NCBI GenBank assembly: GCA_022539475.1
Contig: VCMS01000124.1
Coordinates: 62,001 to 126,000 of the forward strand
Length of the DNA stretch: 64,000 nt
Source: Gracilaria domingensis
Lineage: Eukaryota > Rhodophyta > Florideophyceae > Gracilariales > Gracilariaceae
Direction of reading: 5' to 3'
In this document: piece by piece, positions 54,742-64,000 of the stretch
Position numbering within the stretch: position 1 is the stretch's first letter
Layout: every line of letters begins with the position of its first letter
Made by a program: the position numbers and the translations under genes
Notes under the pieces: generated by a model
Seen by the model: only the letters and a program-made list of their open reading frames with translations
What the model was told of the DNA's origin: nothing
The model's database searches: none

Positions 54742-55269
54742 TGTTAGAACACTGGGTCTGAGGTTGAACAATGGTTGAGAACGTGAACGATGGTGACTGC
54801 CGAGGAGAGGTCGGGCAGTCGACCAGGGTTTATATGGAGAATCGGACCTTCGAAAATAAGGTCGCTAACGCAGCTTTCTAGAATATCTCTCAAACTAATG
54901 TGTCTATGAGTACTGGCCCTTGCGTCGGAATTAGTGTAGAAACTGTGCGTAGAAATCGACAGTGGAGTCTTCTAGAAGCTTCTAGAAGTTCCTGCAACGT
55001 GTCCATTTGTAGAAGTTCCAGCAAGGCACCGAAACTATGAAGTCAGTCATGACGTCAACTGACGAGGCAGACATCACACGTGACATGTCTTGGTAACATT
55101 ATGACAACTAATGTCAAACAAAGACTCTGAGGATCATTAGGGTATCAAATCGGATCGCTAGATCACGGGGAATTTAAAGAAGGCATCAAAACATTAAATG
55201 ACTAACTAAAAGCATAGCAATATAACAAATTCAAATAAAAACATGACCAGAATTAACGAAATCCTAACA
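54742..55269 (-). repeat. LTR (5' LTR of the minus-strand Ty3/Gypsy element)
   Basis: 528 bp, TGTTAG...CTAACA, three differences from the copy at 20903-21430. Confidence 0.95.
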
Positions 55270-55735
55270 GTTTCCACATTTTCCACAGAATGAAGGAAGC
55301 GAGTCCGGAATAAGTTGATGTTCAGGGTTCCTTGAGGAGCTTGCTCTACCAAGACGTATGCTTTCTGCATTTGCATCTCAAACGTAATGGGTATGAGAAT
55401 GAATACCTCTTCTCGGTTTAGCAGCATTCCGCATGACAGTTTGGTCCGTATCTGAAGGAATACCAGTTGACGAAAAGACATATAAAGCTCCTCGGGATTG
55501 TGCGGTTCTAGCGGAACATCAACTCCTTCGACCATTCGTTCAGTATACTGATACGTATCAGGCTCACGAATCTCATTAACAACAGATGTGCGAGATCTTG
55601 TGCTAGGTCCTGCAGTACGCGACTGTCTCCTTGCCGACCTTGCTTCTGATCGTGGACAACCGGCATTTGATCTAGAGCCTCAACGCCGAGATCGTGGTGT
55701 TTCCGGAGCCTCAGACATTGTAAGAAACGATTGCC
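55270..55735 (-). pseudogene. Helitron upstream ORF, right of the LTR insertion
   Basis: A minus-strand frame starting with the ATG at 55718 (MSEAPETPRSRR) has a TGA after 12 codons, then stays open through an Arg/Ser-rich region and RMVEGVDVPLEPHNPEELYMSFRQL to the LTR. In a neighbouring frame, the last bases before the insertion give CGKCGN. The first bases on the other side (20902 downward) give a His and a Cys at the spacing of a CCHC knuckle, so the insertion split such a motif. It lies just upstream of the Helitron Rep gene. Family and function unknown. The GTTTC at 55270-55274 is the right target-duplication copy. Confidence 0.55.
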
Positions 55736-56210
55736 CTCACAACGCTGCCGTAGGCAGGGCATTCGGAACGGAAACTTGAGGGGTTGAACAGAGCTCAAGC
55801 CGTCTGTCTGAAATGAGGTTGAAAAGGTTTCCTTCAGTGCTAAAAAACTGGAAGATTTGCAGCTAAACAACAGGCGTACCTTCCAGATGCTTTTGATACG
55901 TATTTAAACTATTCCAAAATTTATACGTAAGTTTTCAAATTAATATATACGTTGGAGCTCATCAGTTACATAATTCGTGATGATCTGTCACTGTCCGAAG
56001 ATTGTAATACTTCATCACCATTCGAATCTAGACAAATCTTGTGTTTAGTGTTTTATTCTCATATGACAATTTTGTTGCATGTCACATGAGTTTTTGTCAG
56101 ACTTTTACGTGCGGTTAATTTTCTTATTACATACCTGTAATGTTGTGCTACAATTATATATACGTTTTTCAATTTATCGCAGTACATTGTCTAGTACAGT
56201 TTAGTTTAAA
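55736..56210. other. Non-coding
   Basis: A+T-rich from 55870. The 5' Helitron terminus may lie in here but was not recognised. Confidence 0.35.
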
Positions 56211-56322
56211 CTCCCCTTTATTGTAAAACGTTCTACTTAAGTTCAGCTAAACCGTGATTCATCTCCGATACCGCTCTACTCAATCGCAGACATTGAACCA
56301 ACTACTCTAACCTATCGCAACA

Positions 56323-56709
56323 ATGTCACACACTACGAAAGAATATGATATGCTTATCGAGGCACGTCGCCCAACGGCTTTTGCACGTCGTGATAAATGC
56401 GCCGCACGCCTGTCCGATATAATGCAGAAACTTTCCGTCGTGCATGCGGCTCTAAAACATGTTTTGAATTTAAATTTGGTCTCTCCTGTGTTTGGCGATA
56501 TTATTTCCCGTGCTGCAAACTATCTGGATACGATTTATTTTGATTTTTTGGACTATGGCGTCATTGCATCTGGTACTTACACCGGTGCTAGGCGGCCATC
56601 TGTCTTACCTCCCGCCAAAGCGCCCCACGTTGACACGTTTCCCATGTGGGGCCCTTGCATTGACATGGAGGCCGAAGAATCGGACACGTGTTCGACGATT
56701 GATACGTAA
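56323..56709 (+). CDS. Orphan 128-aa protein, duplicate copy 1
   Basis: The frame begins MSHTTKEYDMLIEARRPTAF and ends in an acidic tail with Ser/Thr (EAEESDTCSTIDT). It is mixed helical with no signal peptide or membrane span. A polyadenylation signal AATAAA lies about 70 bases after the stop. I recognise no family. Its exact copy at 57418 shows that the whole transcription unit was duplicated. Confidence 0.65.
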   Translation: MSHTTKEYDMLIEARRPTAFARRDKCAARLSDIMQKLSVVHAALKHVLNLNLVSPVFGDIISRAANYLDTIYFDFLDYGVIASGTYTGARRPSVLPPAKAPHVDTFPMWGPCIDMEAEESDTCSTIDT

Positions 56710-57417
56710 TCAAACCCGTTTGGCGCGAACGCGTGCAACCGCGGAAACGTTTGATTTTCATTGGCTGATTTTTAGCCCGAAATAAAATGCTATAGTTTAC
56801 TTTATTTTGAAGGGGTTCTCTACCTCATACCCATCGCAATCCTTAGTGCTGGTAGATCTTATTCAGTTAGTGTATCAAATTACGAACCTTGGAAACTGCG
56901 GAGGCCGCAGACAAAATTTGATTGGCCGTAGAGCGGCCGCAACGCCGCAAAAGTAAATATAGATCTATGACCTTTGTAGAAACACAAAAAAACTACAAAA
57001 CAAACATGGTGGAACATGGACATCATTTCATTGGATCCGAGCCGCGCATTGCAACTTCTCTGCTCAACGTGACTGTCACACTTTTAGATACCAGGCTTTC
57101 GTTCTCAGTTATACTAAATGATTACTATGTACTTTCTTTATACTAAACCCATATCTTGCATAAAACACAATTTCCATAATGTTCTCAAATGCAGCGATAT
57201 TAACAACATGCTTATCAGAGAAACAGTATTTTTCTAAGTTCATCATAGTACTTGTTCTCATAGAGCTTTCCTTATATATATATATAGAGTTATATATATA
57301 TATAACTCCCTTTTATTGTAAAACGTTCTACTTAAGTTCAGCTAAACCGTGATTCATCTCCGATACCGCTCTACTCAATCGCAGACATTGAACCAACTAC
57401 TCTAACCTATCGCAACA

Positions 57418-57804
57418 ATGTCACACACTACGAAAGAATATGATATGCTTATCGAGGCACGTCGCCCAACGGCTTTTGCACGTCGTGATAAATGCGCCGC
57501 ACGCCTGTCCGATATAATGCAGAAACTTTCCGTCGTGCATGCGGCTCTAAAACATGTTTTGAATTTAAATTTGGTCTCTCCTGTGTTTGGCGATATTATT
57601 TCCCGTGCTGCAAACTATCTGGATACGATTTATTTTGATTTTTTGGACTATGGCGTCATTGCATCTGGTACTTACACCGGTGCTAGGCGGCCATCTGTCT
57701 TACCTCCCGCCAAAGCGCCCCACGTTGACACGTTTCCCATGTGGGGCCCTTGCATTGACATGGAGGCCGAAGAATCGGACACGTGTTCGACGATTGATAC
57801 GTAA
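57418..57804 (+). CDS. Orphan 128-aa protein, duplicate copy 2
   Basis: The protein is identical to that at 56323. Upstream (about 110 bases to the junction) and downstream sequences are the same too, so both copies should be regulated alike unless the promoter lies before unit 1. Confidence 0.65.
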   Translation: MSHTTKEYDMLIEARRPTAFARRDKCAARLSDIMQKLSVVHAALKHVLNLNLVSPVFGDIISRAANYLDTIYFDFLDYGVIASGTYTGARRPSVLPPAKAPHVDTFPMWGPCIDMEAEESDTCSTIDT

Positions 57805-58375
57805 TCAAACCCGTTTGGCGCGAACGCGTGCAACCGCGGAAACGTTTGATTTTCATTGGCTGATTTTTAGCCCGAAATAAAATGCTATAGTTTACTTTAT
57901 TTTGAAGGGGTTCTCTACCTCATACCCATCGCAATCCTTAGTGCTGGTAGATCTTATTCAGTTAGTGCATCAAATTACGAACCTTGGAAACTGCGGAGGC
58001 CGCAGACAAAATTTGATTGGCCGTAGAGCGGCCGCAACGCCGCAAAAGTAAATATAGATCTATGACCTTTGTAGAAACACAAAAAAACTACAAAACAAAC
58101 ATGGTGGAACATGGACATCATTTCATTGGATCCGAGCCGCGCATTGCAACTTCTCTGCTCAACGTGACTGTCACACTTTTAGATACCAGGCTTTCGTTCT
58201 CAGTTATACTAAATGCTTACTATGTACTTTCTTTATACTAAACCCATATCTTGCATAAAACACAATTTCCATAATGTTCTCAAATGCAGCGATATTAACA
58301 ACATGCTTATCAGAGAAACAGTATTTTTCTAAGTTCATCATAGTACTTGTTCTCATAGAGCTTTCCTTATATATA

Positions 58376-59245
58376 ATAATTTATCGTGGTCTCAAAGCCA
58401 CATGCCCCATTTCATTCGATACCTACGTTTTGGTAATCAATCATACCTTTTTTCTCAACTATTATCGGGAAATTGCCAAATGCCAATGCGTATCAACAAA
58501 AAAGTCCCAAATAAAATGTTTTAATTTTAAATGTAAACTACTAATATTTACAAACTGTATGCACCCTTGGCAACAACGTTTTACTGTCTCAGCCAATAAA
58601 ACCAAATTAAAGACCCTATCAGGCCGCATGTGGCAGGCCGCATGTGGCCTTTGCAAACCCATTTTATCGGTCTGGCGGCTTTAAGGCCCCATGCAGCTCC
58701 TGGCAGCCAATTAAACGTTTTTCCCGACGTCCAGGACCCAATCGTATTCTGTCTGCGGCCTCTTCGATTGTTTTACTTCATTTTGTACCGTCTATGAGCA
58801 CCAACGTCATCCTGTTTTTTGTCATAACACAAGGTGATTGAGACATACATGTCGTCTCTCATTCCGTTTTTCAAAATTGAATTATGTTAGACGTTGCAAA
58901 CGGCATTTTTCCAAAATGATCTGGAATTTTTTGTAGTGATCCCGACTCACGTTACCCCTGGTACATCACACGTAATGACTCTAACGTCTTGTTTTATCCC
59001 CTCATGGAGGTAGTCGTTACGTCGAACGGTCATAAAGGTTTTATAACGAATCAATGTAATATCCAACGGCAAGAAACCGTAGATATCTCTGCTCTCTACT
59101 TAAAATCTCTTCTAACGTACTACTTACCGTGAACAAAATGTTCTAGTAACGCTTCAAGTAATGTTCTATATGATCGCAAACTGAGAACGAGACTATACTC
59201 TTTGCTTGTACTTCCACTCAACGATTTAGACAACTCGAACTCGTC
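58376..59245. other. Intergenic
   Basis: The frame at 58274-58684 spans the duplication border and is not convincing. A GGCCGCATGTGGC motif is repeated near 58622-58650. Nothing else is recognised. Confidence 0.4.
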
Positions 59246-61072
59246 ATGCCAAATTGCAAGGTCGATATGATTGCTTCATATATACTTTCATCGCCTCCAA
59301 AGGAAACAACATCTCTTAGACATACAGTTATTAATGGATTGGAAACCATCGTCAATCTCGCAAATTTTTTGGAACATGTTGCGTATGAAAAGCCATATGG
59401 AGGATCAATTACATTCGCAATCTATGCAAAATGTACAAAGAGAGGAGAAAAAGAGGCTCATCCATCGGCAAAAACATTTTGCTTGACGGGTCCCGAGCTT
59501 CCGATCTGCAATGAAGTAGATGACTTCGTCGACAGTGACCTTCTGGAAACTGAAAGGAATATGAACCATGCTATCCGTCCTATTCCTGTTTTGGATTCTG
59601 ATTTGGATGAGGTGCAACCAAACCGGATGGAGCGAGACACCTTGAACATTCCGGATAGTTCGCTTCCAACCACAGCTTTAAATGAAGTCAATCAAAGGAC
59701 AGATTTTTCCCGTGGAGGAGTTCAGGAGACAAATTCTTACCATCAAAAAATTCGTGAGACAGATATGTCTCGTGCAGCTCATTCTGCACTTTATCCTAAA
59801 TCTGGGGTGGTCACCACCGGAAGACATCCGCCTTTGATTCCAAAGTCACATCCTCTTCTTAATCTCGTGCCACGTGAGCGGGATAGCCTTAATGTTCGCC
59901 CAGCTACTATATCTTTCAGTGCACAAGCTGGGACTTTAAATATGGGTGGTGTCAAGAAGAATAAAGCAGTTCAGAATACCTTCCGACTATCCAGTCATGC
60001 CGTTGCCACTTGTCTGTCATTACTTTTAGATTCAATCTCAGTAACACTGCATTCCTGCAGCAAGAAACCGAGAACCATAGCTTCTGTGAATGCTCGTGTG
60101 GGTGAAAAAATTGTGACAACTGTATTTCAAAAGGAAAAGGACAGAAGGAGAAAGAATGGAGGAAATGTAAACGGCATAAAATATACGACGTTGATTCCTA
60201 CTCAACTGCAAAAGAAAAACGTGACCTTGGAATTTCCTTCTCTTGAGCTTGTGCGAAGCAAAACAGAACCTTACCAATTTTTGCGCCATAAACGAATTTC
60301 GACCCACGTTTCGAAGGCAAGCAAGAACTCTAAAGAGACAAATATCGCACTATTATCATTTATGTTAATGAACGAAACTGTGAATACGAGCATTCGGGAG
60401 GACATGGAGAAATTTGCATTCGAAGGACTTCAGAAATGCAGAGGAGTTTTAGATTGCAAAACAGAATGTATGAATCGGGCTCTATTCAAAAGTGAAATAT
60501 ATATAAGTGACGCTCATGATGAAGATCAAAAACTTGGTTTCGGCACAGTTGATCCTTTCGCCACTTACATATTGGGCAAAAGAATTCCATTACACTTACT
60601 GTTAGTGAATTTCGAAAACTTGGTTAATCCATTGCTACTTGAAAGTTCGGAAAATCTAGGCATTAGTCAGGACCAGATCAAGAGGTATCCTGTAGTTTGG
60701 AAACGAAGTGCAATTAGTCGTGTACTCGTGAAAAGCGAATTCTCAAGAGATCTAGGGAGAGCAATTATGATACGAGAAACACTGGTAGAAGGTCCACTTT
60801 CAGAGAACCACAATATGGATATCAGTTATGCATGTGAACTTTGTGACTTCAAGCTTTTGGAAGATCCAGAACATGACATTCCACCGAATGCTGGGGCGGA
60901 TATGTCTCGATCTGATACCTTGGGTATAACGTATCCATTTTCAGAATGGTACAGTTTGAGAAGCATTGCGCATCTGAGGAAGAAGCATTTTGAGAAAATG
61001 CCAATTACAGTATCAGACTTGTTGAAAAGTAGAGCGTTCATATGGCACAAAAATTATACCGCCAAAACGTAA
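59246..61072 (+). CDS. Large orphan protein (608 aa) with C-terminal Cys/His motif
   Basis: The frame is complete from MPNCKVDMIASYI. Residues 1-100 look folded (TSLRHTVINGLETIVNLANFLEHV). Residues 100-250 are polar and disordered, and 250-608 look folded again. Near residues 528-580 is CELCDFKLLEDPEHDI...HLRKKHFEKM, a possible zinc finger. I know no homologue. It is convergent with the PIF1-type helicase on the other strand, whose end lies 286 bases beyond. Such large orphan frames next to a helicase occur in mobile elements, so it may be part of one; a host gene is equally possible. Confidence 0.68.
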   Translation: MPNCKVDMIASYILSSPPKETTSLRHTVINGLETIVNLANFLEHVAYEKPYGGSITFAIYAKCTKRGEKEAHPSAKTFCLTGPELPICNEVDDFVDSDLLETERNMNHAIRPIPVLDSDLDEVQPNRMERDTLNIPDSSLPTTALNEVNQRTDFSRGGVQETNSYHQKIRETDMSRAAHSALYPKSGVVTTGRHPPLIPKSHPLLNLVPRERDSLNVRPATISFSAQAGTLNMGGVKKNKAVQNTFRLSSHAVATCLSLLLDSISVTLHSCSKKPRTIASVNARVGEKIVTTVFQKEKDRRRKNGGNVNGIKYTTLIPTQLQKKNVTLEFPSLELVRSKTEPYQFLRHKRISTHVSKASKNSKETNIALLSFMLMNETVNTSIREDMEKFAFEGLQKCRGVLDCKTECMNRALFKSEIYISDAHDEDQKLGFGTVDPFATYILGKRIPLHLLLVNFENLVNPLLLESSENLGISQDQIKRYPVVWKRSAISRVLVKSEFSRDLGRAIMIRETLVEGPLSENHNMDISYACELCDFKLLEDPEHDIPPNAGADMSRSDTLGITYPFSEWYSLRSIAHLRKKHFEKMPITVSDLLKSRAFIWHKNYTAKT

Positions 61073-61358
61073 TGATTCGAAAAGGTAAACAGAAACAAAA
61101 ATTATAATTTGGAATTCGTTGGACTTGTTTACGAGCAACCGCCACATTATAGATATATCCGAGACAAGCATGTCTCAGATTCGGGATTCACCAAATATAA
61201 TTGGTATTATTGACGCACTTTCGTCAGAAAAAGTTTACGAAAAAGAGAAATTTATCCCTACAAGAAAAGTAATTCTTCTCTTATCATTCGAAATGAAACT
61301 GTGCAAACAATACAACTCAGTTCTGAAAAGGCTCCTAGCATTTACTACATGTTTGGCC
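61073..61358. other. Convergent intergenic region
   Basis: Lies between the 608-aa frame and the helicase. The small plus frame at 61119-61484 is probably chance. Confidence 0.4.
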
Positions 61359-62744
61359 CTAGCTTTCGCTTTCCGAAATTACCGTTCCTGGATAATGCTT
61401 CTTAAGTTTCTCAATGTACTTCATATAGTCCTCAGCAGCGTTACTATATTGAATATGTTCTTTTGTGAGACCTTTTACCCATAATCCTCGTAATGATTTG
61501 CATCTTGAGAGGGCAACATACACCATACCATTCGGTTTCCAGCGGCTAGGGATGAAGTCAACAGCTACATTCTGTAGGGTTAGACCTTGGCACTTGTGAA
61601 TGTTCACGCCATATGCCGGTATTATTGGAAACTGCACTCGGGACGCCAAAATAGACGCATCCATAGCACGTATTGAGAACTTTTCCTTCCTTAGAATATG
61701 TTCATCGTACCCATCCTCAACCCTACATTTCAGATATTGTACATATCCTGATGGTCCAAGCTGAACTTCGGATATAATCAGCTTTTCTCCAGGAAGAAAT
61801 GCCCCAGACTTTCTAGTTAACAACACAGCACCACCTATTTTGACGCTGACAACATCTGGGGCCGCATTTTGAAGCCTCTCTTTTAGCATTTGGCGAGAAA
61901 CTTGACTCCTAGAACACATCGGGACATACATGTCTCGCGCAATGCAATCATACAATTTTCCAGACAACCGACCTAAAATCCAGTCGTTATATTCGGAGAC
62001 CTGTGAACGATACAGAAACAGCTTTGTGTGAGACCTAGTTGGTTTCAAGATTCCCTTACTTGTCCCATTTATGCGGTTGACGTCATCATCTGCAACCTTT
62101 CCTCGACCAATACGTTGAAAAATGGAAAAAAACTGTTTGTCATTCTGTTTTCTATGATTCGTGGAAAGCATAGATACAATGCCGGTCCCAAACCCGCCAA
62201 AAGTAAGAGACAACGGACGGGAAAGATGAGCATATCGATTTTCCGATGGGAGAGATTCAATTTGCTCCACAGGCCCCAATTGGAATATATCGCCCGAAAG
62301 AACTACTTGTCGGCCTCCAAATGGTAGAGCACAGTCCCCATCATTTCGAGTTAAATATCTTAGTATCGCATCGATTGCGTCCAAAGTCTCTGAGTTAAGC
62401 AACAAAACTTCTTCGATAATTAGAACCCGAACCTGACGAATTTCACTCATTCTCCATTTGTCCTTCTTAATTTCTTCAAGAAGCTTCTCTTTCGTCAGGG
62501 CCCAGTTAGCATGAATACCAAAGACTGAACTCACTGTTCTTCCTCCAATTGGTATTGAGGCTTGGTGAGTATGGGCACAGACGACCACTACAGGATACTC
62601 ACCAATATGTTTTGAAGCGTACTGAAGCATAGATTGAACTAGAAGCGAATTTCCGCTTCCTGCACAGCCAAGAAGAGCAATGGATTTCCCACTCATGAAC
62701 GCCTCCATTGTACGCCGTTGAAAAGGATCCAGAATATGGCTCAT
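61359..62744 (-). CDS. PIF1-type superfamily 1 helicase with altered Walker motifs
   Basis: The first ATG in the open frame is at 62744 (MSHILDPFQRRTMEAFMSG), giving 461 aa. Motifs in order: a Walker A region ALLGCAGSGNSLLVQ, Walker B VLIIEEVLLLN, motif III VVLSGDIFQLGPV, motif V-like YGVNIHKCQGLTLQN and motif VI VYVALSRCKSLRGLWV. This is a PIF1/RRM3-type helicase, 5'-3', as found in Helitrons and as a host enzyme. In Walker A the invariant Lys is Asn (GSGNS) and the Asp of Walker B is Glu, so ATP hydrolysis is doubtful. The protein lacks a Rep domain and differs from the Helitron helicase at 16.5 kb. Confidence 0.82.
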   Translation of the reverse strand: MSHILDPFQRRTMEAFMSGKSIALLGCAGSGNSLLVQSMLQYASKHIGEYPVVVVCAHTHQASIPIGGRTVSSVFGIHANWALTKEKLLEEIKKDKWRMSEIRQVRVLIIEEVLLLNSETLDAIDAILRYLTRNDGDCALPFGGRQVVLSGDIFQLGPVEQIESLPSENRYAHLSRPLSLTFGGFGTGIVSMLSTNHRKQNDKQFFSIFQRIGRGKVADDDVNRINGTSKGILKPTRSHTKLFLYRSQVSEYNDWILGRLSGKLYDCIARDMYVPMCSRSQVSRQMLKERLQNAAPDVVSVKIGGAVLLTRKSGAFLPGEKLIISEVQLGPSGYVQYLKCRVEDGYDEHILRKEKFSIRAMDASILASRVQFPIIPAYGVNIHKCQGLTLQNVAVDFIPSRWKPNGMVYVALSRCKSLRGLWVKGLTKEHIQYSNAAEDYMKYIEKLKKHYPGTVISESES

Positions 62745-62860
62745 TACCGTGTCGAGAAAGGTATGTCTTATGGGTCGAAGGAATATTACGAACACAAGTT
62801 CGTCAAACAAGTTCGTTAAGAGACGAAGCAACAGAAGTTATTTCCATCCGTTTGTAGGTT

Positions 62861-63376
62861 GTGGGAAAGGATGGCTCTGCACGCTTTCTACAACCTGTTT
62901 CTGAACCGACCTCCCAAACGTGGATAGTTTACTGCAAGTGTTTTCAAATTTTGGCGCGAATGTTTCCAATCCAGATCTGTTTGCTAGCAGTGCAGCAGTG
63001 GAAGCAAGATTTCACTATTTTGCGTACCTTTACAGGACAGGTAAAGGCAGCAAACGTACTACTTCGAATCTGTTGCGACGGAGACATTGGAAGAAGAAGC
63101 AAAACCATATCCTTCGTCTCCTCACTGCTCCCTTCTCAGGGCTACTTCCATGGATGCAGTATGGACCGATTCTGAAATTCGTCCCATGGACATTGCGGTG
63201 AATCAGATAGATTGAATACGGGAAGGAAGGATATACCGAACGAGTATTATACACTTCGATATCCCCCCATTGCGAATAATGAGGGAACAGACCAACTTCG
63301 GGACATATCTGTCTCAAATCGTCAATCTTGTGAAGAACTTCCCTGTTTCGGATTTGACCTTCAAACAATCAGTCAA
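62861..63376 (+). other. Leader region of the right-hand Cys-rich frame
   Basis: Two overlapping plus frames (62861-63175, and 62920-63201 beginning MDSLLQVFSNFGANV) occupy this stretch, divergent from the helicase. The first is in the same frame as the Cys-rich ORF and is separated from it by TGA at 63173-63175. The region from 63176 to 63376 is open in that frame, so the gene may start earlier than 63377 or contain an intron. Confidence 0.4.
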
Positions 63377-64000
63377 ATGAACACTGCTATAAAAGAGCTT
63401 AATCGGAATGAGCAGGAACTACCGAAAGATGGAGAATTCATCGATGAAACTGTTCACTTGACAAACAATGATGAGGTGTTTACCTATCAAACTCTGTTAC
63501 AATCACGACCAGGCACAAAACATGGGAAAGGTGGGCGTCGTCACGCTTCCGGGGCTGTAGATCAGAGAGCCCAAATCCCCGCTTCTCTGAAGACGGTTGT
63601 GTGGAAATTTCTTTCTCACGCTTTAGGGGGCATCGAAAAGGCCATTGACAAGATTTCGGAAGGCTTGAGATGTAGATCTTTTGTCGTTTCTTTACCACTT
63701 GGATGGGAAAGAAGCTTGAGGAATTATCTTGGAGAACTCTTGCGAAATGTAGATCGTGTCGCTGCCTCAAGGTTTCAACTGGTTCCGAACTGCCCAATGC
63801 TTTGCATCTGCCCAAGAACACATTTCTCACAGGTCGGAATTGATGAGTGTAACGCAAGGGAACGTCATGCTGCGTGCACATGGATATCATTCGATGGTGA
63901 CATTCGTTGCACATGTATTGGAATGACTACATTTCGGATCCTTGGAACTGATGGACAACCAGAAGAGAACCAATGCAAAAATGTTAAAGGCTTGTACGGA
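63377..64000 (+). CDS. Partial Cys-rich protein running off the window
   Basis: The frame from the ATG at 63377 (MNTAIKELNRNEQE) is open for 208 codons to the window end. Residues 60-120 are helical (PASLKTVVWKFLSHALGG, SLRNYLGELLRNVDRV). Then a Cys-rich part follows: CPMLCICPRTHF, CNARERHAACTW and IRCTCIG, seven or more Cys with nearby His, probably metal-binding. I recognise no family. It is divergent from the PIF1-type helicase with about 630 bases between, a layout shared with mobile-element gene pairs. Confidence 0.6.
   Translation, partial: MNTAIKELNRNEQELPKDGEFIDETVHLTNNDEVFTYQTLLQSRPGTKHGKGGRRHASGAVDQRAQIPASLKTVVWKFLSHALGGIEKAIDKISEGLRCRSFVVSLPLGWERSLRNYLGELLRNVDRVAASRFQLVPNCPMLCICPRTHFSQVGIDECNARERHAACTWISFDGDIRCTCIGMTTFRILGTDGQPEENQCKNVKGLYG

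Larger units (their letters stand above)
56211..58375. repeat. 1,095-bp tandem direct duplication
   Basis: Unit 1 is about 56211-57305 and unit 2 about 57306-58375. I see only a few substitutions (for example TGTATCAAA against TGCATCAAA, and AATGATTAC against AATGCTTAC) and an expanded AT tract at the junction (57277-57305). Each unit carries the same ORF and its own AATAAA signal. The age is very recent. The A/T-rich junction, TATATATA repeats and CTCCC start suggest slippage or unequal exchange. Confidence 0.93.

Noticed and set aside
56211-58375. The two 1.1-kb repeats as LTRs of a small element
   Set aside because: They are directly adjacent with no internal region and each encodes a full ORF, so a tandem duplication is simpler.
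58274-58684. 136-aa membrane protein gene
   Set aside because: It begins inside the duplicated unit and runs over its border; its hydrophobic content follows from A+T-rich sequence.
61119-61484. 121-aa plus-strand gene
   Set aside because: It overlaps the 3' end of the helicase on the other strand and shows no motif.

Overview
This is eukaryotic nuclear DNA. Long intron-poor frames are separated by A+T-rich spacers, with some G+C-rich patches. A phytoene desaturase fragment (about 39.6-40.25 kb) and two DNA topoisomerase VI B-subunit copies point to a photosynthetic host. A unicellular alga, perhaps a red alga, is my best guess, but the sequence does not prove the lineage.

Left part (1-16.4 kb): a LINE 3' end, two tandem ankyrin-repeat paralogues sharing an unrecognised C-terminal domain and separated by two near-perfect palindromes, a head-to-head pair of paralogous membrane proteins, a G+C-rich stretch without a clear gene, an approximately 80-bp minisatellite, and a broken relative of an LTR-element ORF3.

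Centre (16.4-55.9 kb): a three-level stack of mobile elements. The outermost is a broken Helitron on the minus strand (Rep/PIF1 helicase at 16.46-20.84 kb, upstream small ORF at 55.27-55.72 kb). It was split by a young Ty3/Gypsy chromovirus-like element whose 528-bp LTRs lie 33 kb apart (20903-21430 and 54742-55269). These LTRs differ at 3 positions and are flanked by a GTTTC target duplication. The LTR element was then split inside its ORF3 by a 27,043-bp DNA transposon (21654-48696). That transposon has short imperfect terminal inverted repeats, GATGCGC-type subterminal repeats and a Tnp2/CACTA-type transposase next to a divergent second ORF.

The remaining roughly 20 kb of the transposon is cargo: an AMPK-beta-type carbohydrate-binding module, two alpha/beta hydrolases, BRCT-repeat pieces, a phytoene desaturase piece, two TOP6B copies, a C2H2 zinc-finger piece, a second (Plavaka-like) transposase remnant and an array of 110-bp palindromic modules. 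Most gene copies are truncated or frameshifted, which fits capture of host gene fragments by a transposon rather than functional genes.

Right part (56-64 kb): a recent 1,095-bp tandem duplication carrying an identical 128-codon ORF twice, then a group of three long frames: a 608-aa orphan, a PIF1-type helicase with altered Walker motifs, and a Cys-rich frame running off the window. These three may form another unclassified mobile unit.
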